In this document: piece after piece, positions 60,802 through 64,000 of the stretch
How the letters are laid out: each line of letters starts with the position of its first letter
Position numbering within the stretch: the stretch's first letter is position 1
Assembly (NCBI GenBank): GCA_900548185.1
Contig: URJJ01000005.1
Location: forward strand, 1-64,000
DNA: 64,000 bases
DNA from: an uncultured Opitutales bacterium
Lineage (GTDB): Bacteria; Verrucomicrobiota; Verrucomicrobiia; Opitutales; Intestinicryptomonadaceae
Direction: 5' to 3'
Notes under the pieces: model-generated
Seen by the model: only the letters and a program-made list of their open reading frames with translations
The model's database searches: none
Told to the model about the DNA's origin: nothing
Made by a program: the position numbers and the translations under genes

Positions 60802-63065
60802 GCGGCAGGGGCGTCCGCGCGGGGCTTATCCCCATGCTCCAGGAGATACAGCGGGCGCACGGGTGGCTCCCGCCGGAGGAGCTGCGGGGGCTGGCGGAGC
60901 GCACCGGCGTGCCGGAGGCCGAGATAACGTCTGTCGCTTCGTTTTACGCGGCATTCAGGTTCCGCCCGGCGGGGAAGTACGAGATAAAGGTGTGCGTCGG
61001 CTCCGCCTGCCACGTGAAGGGCGCGGATTCCGTGTACGCCGCCTTCTCCAGGCATCTGGGCCTCTCGGAGGGCGAGGATACGGACTCGTCGGGGGTCTTC
61101 ACCCTGTCGAGGGTCTCGTGCCTTGGCTGCTGCATGATGGCGCCCGCCGTCCTTATCGGAAGCAGGGTGTACGGGTGGGTCTCGCCCGGCGACGTGGCTG
61201 CACTGCTCGAAAATTTTCTGAAGGGCGAGGAGTCGGGGGCGTCCGCCGCAGGCCAGGTCTCCCCCGAGGATGGCGACGAGGTGAGGATATGCCTTTGCTC
61301 AAGCTGCGCGGCCGGAGGGTCCGCCGCCGTCCACAGGCGCGTGAAGGCCGAAATTTCAAAAAACGGCTACCGCGCGCGCGTGAGGGAAGTGGCCTGCACG
61401 GGCATGTCTTACCGGACCCCGCTCATGCAGATAGCCTCGTCGGACGGGATGCTCTACGATTACGGCGGGGTCTCCGAACACCAGGTTCCCGCAATTCTTG
61501 CCGCCCACTTCTCCCCCCAGGGCGCCGTCAGAAGGATGCGCGGAACCCTTGGGCGCATGATAGACCGCATCTATTCCCCGCGCACATGGAAGTGCGCCTG
61601 CGAAAGCGACTCGCCGTCGGCGGCCGAATACACGCGCCCGCAGGTGAGGATAGCCACCCAGGGCGCCGGCGAGATGCCCCCGCTTGACATCGGCTCGTAC
61701 CGGAAATCCGGCGGATTTGAGGGTTATGAGAAGGCCCTTTCCATGCCGCCTGACCTCATAAGGCGCGAAGTTGAAATTTCCGGCCTCAGGGGGCGGGGCG
61801 GCGGGGGCTTCCCGACCGCGCGCAAGTGGGGCTTTCTGGCCGCGAGGGAGGGCGAAAAGTTCCTCGTGTGCAACGCCGACGAGGGCGACCCGGGGGCATT
61901 CATGGACAGGATGCTGCTCGAGTCCTTCCCGTTCAGGGTGATTGAGGGCATGATGATAGCGTCCCTCGCAACCGGAGCACTGCGCGGCAAATTTTATGTC
62001 AGGGAGGAGTACGCCCGCGCCGTCGAGATGCTCTCGAAGGCGATTGAAATATGCGAGCGCGAGGGACTTCTCCCGGCGGCAAACGGCTTCCGTCTGGAAA
62101 TCTTTACGGGGGCCGGCGCATTCGTATGCGGGGAGGAGACCGCGCTCATCGCGTCTCTTGAAGGCGGGCGCGGGGAGCCCAGGCTGAGGCCGCCGTTCCC
62201 GGCCGAGAGCGGGTTCATGGGGCGCCCGACCCTGATAAACAACGTCGAGACTTTCGCAAACGTGGCCTGGATAATAAGGCGAGGCGGCGCGGCGTTCGCC
62301 TCAATAGGCACGGAAACCTCCAAGGGCGCAAAGACTTTCGCCCTGGCCGGAAAGGTGCGGCGCGGCGGCCTGATAGAGGTGCCGCTTGGCATGCCGCTTT
62401 CCGAAATCCTCTACGGCATAGGCGGGGGGGCTGCCGAGGGCCGCAGGCTGAAGGCCGTCCAGATAGGCGGGCCTTCCGGCGGGTGCGTGCCAGAGTCCAT
62501 GTTCGACATGAGGGCCGACTACGAGGAGCTGAAAAAGGCGGGCGCCATCATGGGCTCCGGGGGCCTCGTGGCGCTTGACGACCGCGACTGCATGGTGGAC
62601 ATAGCCGCCTACTTCATGCGCTTCATCGTCACCGAATCGTGCGGTAAGTGCTCCGCGTGCAGGGTGGGGTGCTTCAGGATGCTCGAAATCCTCGACCGTC
62701 TGCGGACGGGGCGCGGGACTATGGAGGACCTCGGCGAGCTTGAGCGGCTCGGGGCCCACATAAAGGCGGCGAGCCTGTGCGGGCTGGGAAAGACCGCGCC
62801 GAATCCGGTCCTGTCGGCCCTTCGGCACTTCAGGGGGGAATTTGAGGAGCACGTCCGCGGAAGGTGCCCGGCAGGCAAGTGCGCGGCGCTTTCAAAGTAC
62901 GTGATAACTGACAAGTGCATAGGCTGCACCAAGTGCTTCCAGGCGTGCGCGTCGGGGGCGATTGAGTTCGAGCCTTTCAAGGTTCATTCCATAGACGCGG
63001 AAAAATGCGTCAGGTGCGGCGCCTGCCGCGACGTGTGCCCCGTCGGGGCTGTGGAGGTTGCGTGA
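60798..63065 (+). CDS. Fused NuoE-NuoF-like NAD(P)H dehydrogenase (diaphorase) subunit
   Basis: It has 755 residues. NuoE part about 1-145: IQRAHGWLP, CVGSAC and CLGCC for a [2Fe-2S] cluster. A second thioredoxin-like part about 155-240 has CLCSSC but reads CTGMS where the partner pair should be, so its cluster site is incomplete. NuoF core about 300-520: GRGGGGFPTARKW (NADH/FMN loop), CNADEGDPGAFMDR and GAGAFVCGEETALIASLEG, then SLBB-like region and ESCGKCSACRVGC (N3-type cluster). Two more [4Fe-4S] motifs end it, CIGCTKCFQAC and CVRCGACRDVC. It would oxidise NAD(P)H and feed the cluster chain, as in HndC/HydB-type enzymes. Confidence 0.9.
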   Translation: MSGRGVRAGLIPMLQEIQRAHGWLPPEELRGLAERTGVPEAEITSVASFYAAFRFRPAGKYEIKVCVGSACHVKGADSVYAAFSRHLGLSEGEDTDSSGVFTLSRVSCLGCCMMAPAVLIGSRVYGWVSPGDVAALLENFLKGEESGASAAGQVSPEDGDEVRICLCSSCAAGGSAAVHRRVKAEISKNGYRARVREVACTGMSYRTPLMQIASSDGMLYDYGGVSEHQVPAILAAHFSPQGAVRRMRGTLGRMIDRIYSPRTWKCACESDSPSAAEYTRPQVRIATQGAGEMPPLDIGSYRKSGGFEGYEKALSMPPDLIRREVEISGLRGRGGGGFPTARKWGFLAAREGEKFLVCNADEGDPGAFMDRMLLESFPFRVIEGMMIASLATGALRGKFYVREEYARAVEMLSKAIEICEREGLLPAANGFRLEIFTGAGAFVCGEETALIASLEGGRGEPRLRPPFPAESGFMGRPTLINNVETFANVAWIIRRGGAAFASIGTETSKGAKTFALAGKVRRGGLIEVPLGMPLSEILYGIGGGAAEGRRLKAVQIGGPSGGCVPESMFDMRADYEELKKAGAIMGSGGLVALDDRDCMVDIAAYFMRFIVTESCGKCSACRVGCFRMLEILDRLRTGRGTMEDLGELERLGAHIKAASLCGLGKTAPNPVLSALRHFRGEFEEHVRGRCPAGKCAALSKYVITDKCIGCTKCFQACASGAIEFEPFKVHSIDAEKCVRCGACRDVCPVGAVEVA

Positions 63066-64000
63066 TGGATTTTTTCATAGAGATTGACGGGGTGAGCGTC
63101 GGGGCCGTGGCCGGCGAAAGCGTCGCCGACTGCGCGGCGAGGGCGGGCATCGAAATCCCGCGCCTTTGCAACAAAAAGGGCGCGGGCCACAGGGCCGGGT
63201 GCATGGTGTGCGCCGTGCGCGACGCGGCTTCGGGGGCTTTCCTGCCGTCGTGCGCGTCCAGGGTTTCGGAGGGCATGAGGCTCGAATCGGACACGCCGGA
63301 AGTCCTGGAGTTCAGGAGGGCGTCGCTCGGCCTGCTTCTCTCGGAGCACCGGGGAGACTGCGTCGCCCCGTGCAGAAAGGCGTGCCCGTACGGCTTCGAC
63401 ATCCCGGCATTCCTCGAAAAAATAGCCTCGGGCGACGCCGGCGGGGCGCGCGCGATGCTCTCGGAGGCGCCCCCGTGCGAATCGTGCGCGGGCCTCTGCG
63501 AAAAGGTCTGCCGCAGAAAGCTCGTCGATTCCCCCGTAAAAATCCGGGAGCTGATTGCGGCTCACAGGCCCGAGGACGCCCGGGCGATGGAAAAGGCGCG
63601 CAAGGACGGCCGCTACGTCCACTCGCTCGGCCGCCCGTCCCCGGAGGATTTGAAGGCCCTTGCGGAGGCCACCCCCGACCCCAACGGCTGCTTGCAGTGC
63701 CACTGCCGCGCCGACGAGGACTGCGTCCTGCGCGACATCGCCACCCGCATGGGGGTCCGCCAGCCCAGGCAGCTTGCCATGCGCAGGCTCTCGCGCGCGA
63801 GGGCAAACGGGGTTGCGTTTGATTCGGGCAAGTGCGTGCTCTGCGGGGCGTGCGCGGAAGAGGGCGGGGTCGCCATGCGCGGGAGGGCGGCCGGAATGCT
63901 GCCGTCGCCGCCGGAGGGCCGGGGATGGGATTTCGCGCTGAAGCCGGTTCACGGAAAAGTCTGCCCCACCGGGGCGATGCGCCCCTGCCCGGATGAGGGA
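63065..64000 (+). CDS. NuoG/GltD-like iron-sulfur protein, 3' truncated by the window
   Basis: I translated this frame directly; it runs open for 312 codons to the last base. Residues 1-75 are a [2Fe-2S] ferredoxin domain (C35, C46, C49, C63). Residues about 95-170 match the helical Fe-S domain of GltD-type proteins: CVAPCRKACPYGFDIPAFLEKI (C99, C103, C107) and CESCAGLCEKVCRR. Further groups CLQCHCRADEDC (about 215) and CVLCGAC (about 260) follow, then CPTGAM. It starts one base into the previous stop (TGATG). The missing part may hold a flavin, molybdopterin or hydrogenase-like domain, which would decide the electron acceptor. Confidence 0.85.
   Translation, partial: MDFFIEIDGVSVGAVAGESVADCAARAGIEIPRLCNKKGAGHRAGCMVCAVRDAASGAFLPSCASRVSEGMRLESDTPEVLEFRRASLGLLLSEHRGDCVAPCRKACPYGFDIPAFLEKIASGDAGGARAMLSEAPPCESCAGLCEKVCRRKLVDSPVKIRELIAAHRPEDARAMEKARKDGRYVHSLGRPSPEDLKALAEATPDPNGCLQCHCRADEDCVLRDIATRMGVRQPRQLAMRRLSRARANGVAFDSGKCVLCGACAEEGGVAMRGRAAGMLPSPPEGRGWDFALKPVHGKVCPTGAMRPCPDEG

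Noticed and set aside
60798..64000. Start of a respiratory complex I (nuo) operon
   Set aside because: Only NuoE, NuoF and NuoG-like parts occur, NuoE and NuoF are fused, and no nuoA-D or membrane subunits precede them.

Overview
The window is high-GC, densely packed bacterial DNA. It looks like an anaerobic, polysaccharide-degrading member of the Planctomycetota-Verrucomicrobiota-Chlamydiota group, most likely Verrucomicrobiota (Opitutae-like) or a Lentisphaeria-like relative. The grounds are very large exported Sel1/TPR proteins, tandem ThuA and discoidin (F5/8C) proteins, Tat-exported Gfo/Idh/MocA oxidoreductases, many PQQ-like beta-propellers, a Planctomycete/Verrucomicrobia-style HisS motif 3, and an iron-sulfur, radical SAM and FeoB rich gene set. 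This is inferred from gene content; there is no rRNA to settle it. No prophage, transposase or CRISPR was seen.

Layout. 1-5.1 kb: small exported or membrane hypotheticals, a tandem lipoprotein pair behind a near-consensus leaderless promoter, and a YjdF-type membrane protein. 5.4-13.4 kb: an exported DUF5703/GH95-like glycosidase, a Wzx-type flippase, a membrane-anchored arsenate reductase, a DegT-like PLP protein and an exported duplicated-domain protein. 13.9-17.4 kb: housekeeping (RluA-type pseudouridine synthase, UbiE/MenG, HU, HisS). 18.0-23.1 kb: ECF sigma, anti-sigma and a giant Sel1 protein. 23.2-24.0 kb: three copies of a structured repeat with GNRA-capped hairpins, then a tRNA with anticodon CAT, probably Ile2. 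24.2-34.0 kb: sugar catabolism (GH43, GH71/99-like, Gfo/Idh/MocA, two ThuA proteins with gene-conversion-like identity). 35.2 kb: a YhcH/YiaL protein. 35.7-44.4 kb: a second ECF sigma, membrane partner and giant Sel1 lipoprotein, the last fused to a DUF3142 domain. 44.5-48.0 kb: iron homeostasis (DtxR-type regulator, FeoB, Fur-type regulator), with two matching palindromic operators.

48.1 kb to the end: one long co-directional operon of 13 genes with almost no intergenic DNA. It combines isoprenoid enzymes (radical SAM protein; DUF116-isoprenyl diphosphate synthase fusion; prenyltransferase-repeat protein; squalene-hopene-cyclase-like enzyme with DADDT) with redox modules (ferredoxin; Tat-exported polyferredoxin; NapH/NosR-like membrane Fe-S protein; fused NuoE-NuoF; NuoG/GltD-like Fe-S protein cut by the window end) and four exported or membrane-anchored beta-propeller proteins. 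It lacks squalene synthase and complex I membrane subunits. I consider it the best candidate here for an undescribed system: an NAD(P)H-linked electron-transfer chain dedicated to, or using, a cyclised terpenoid. That role is inference.
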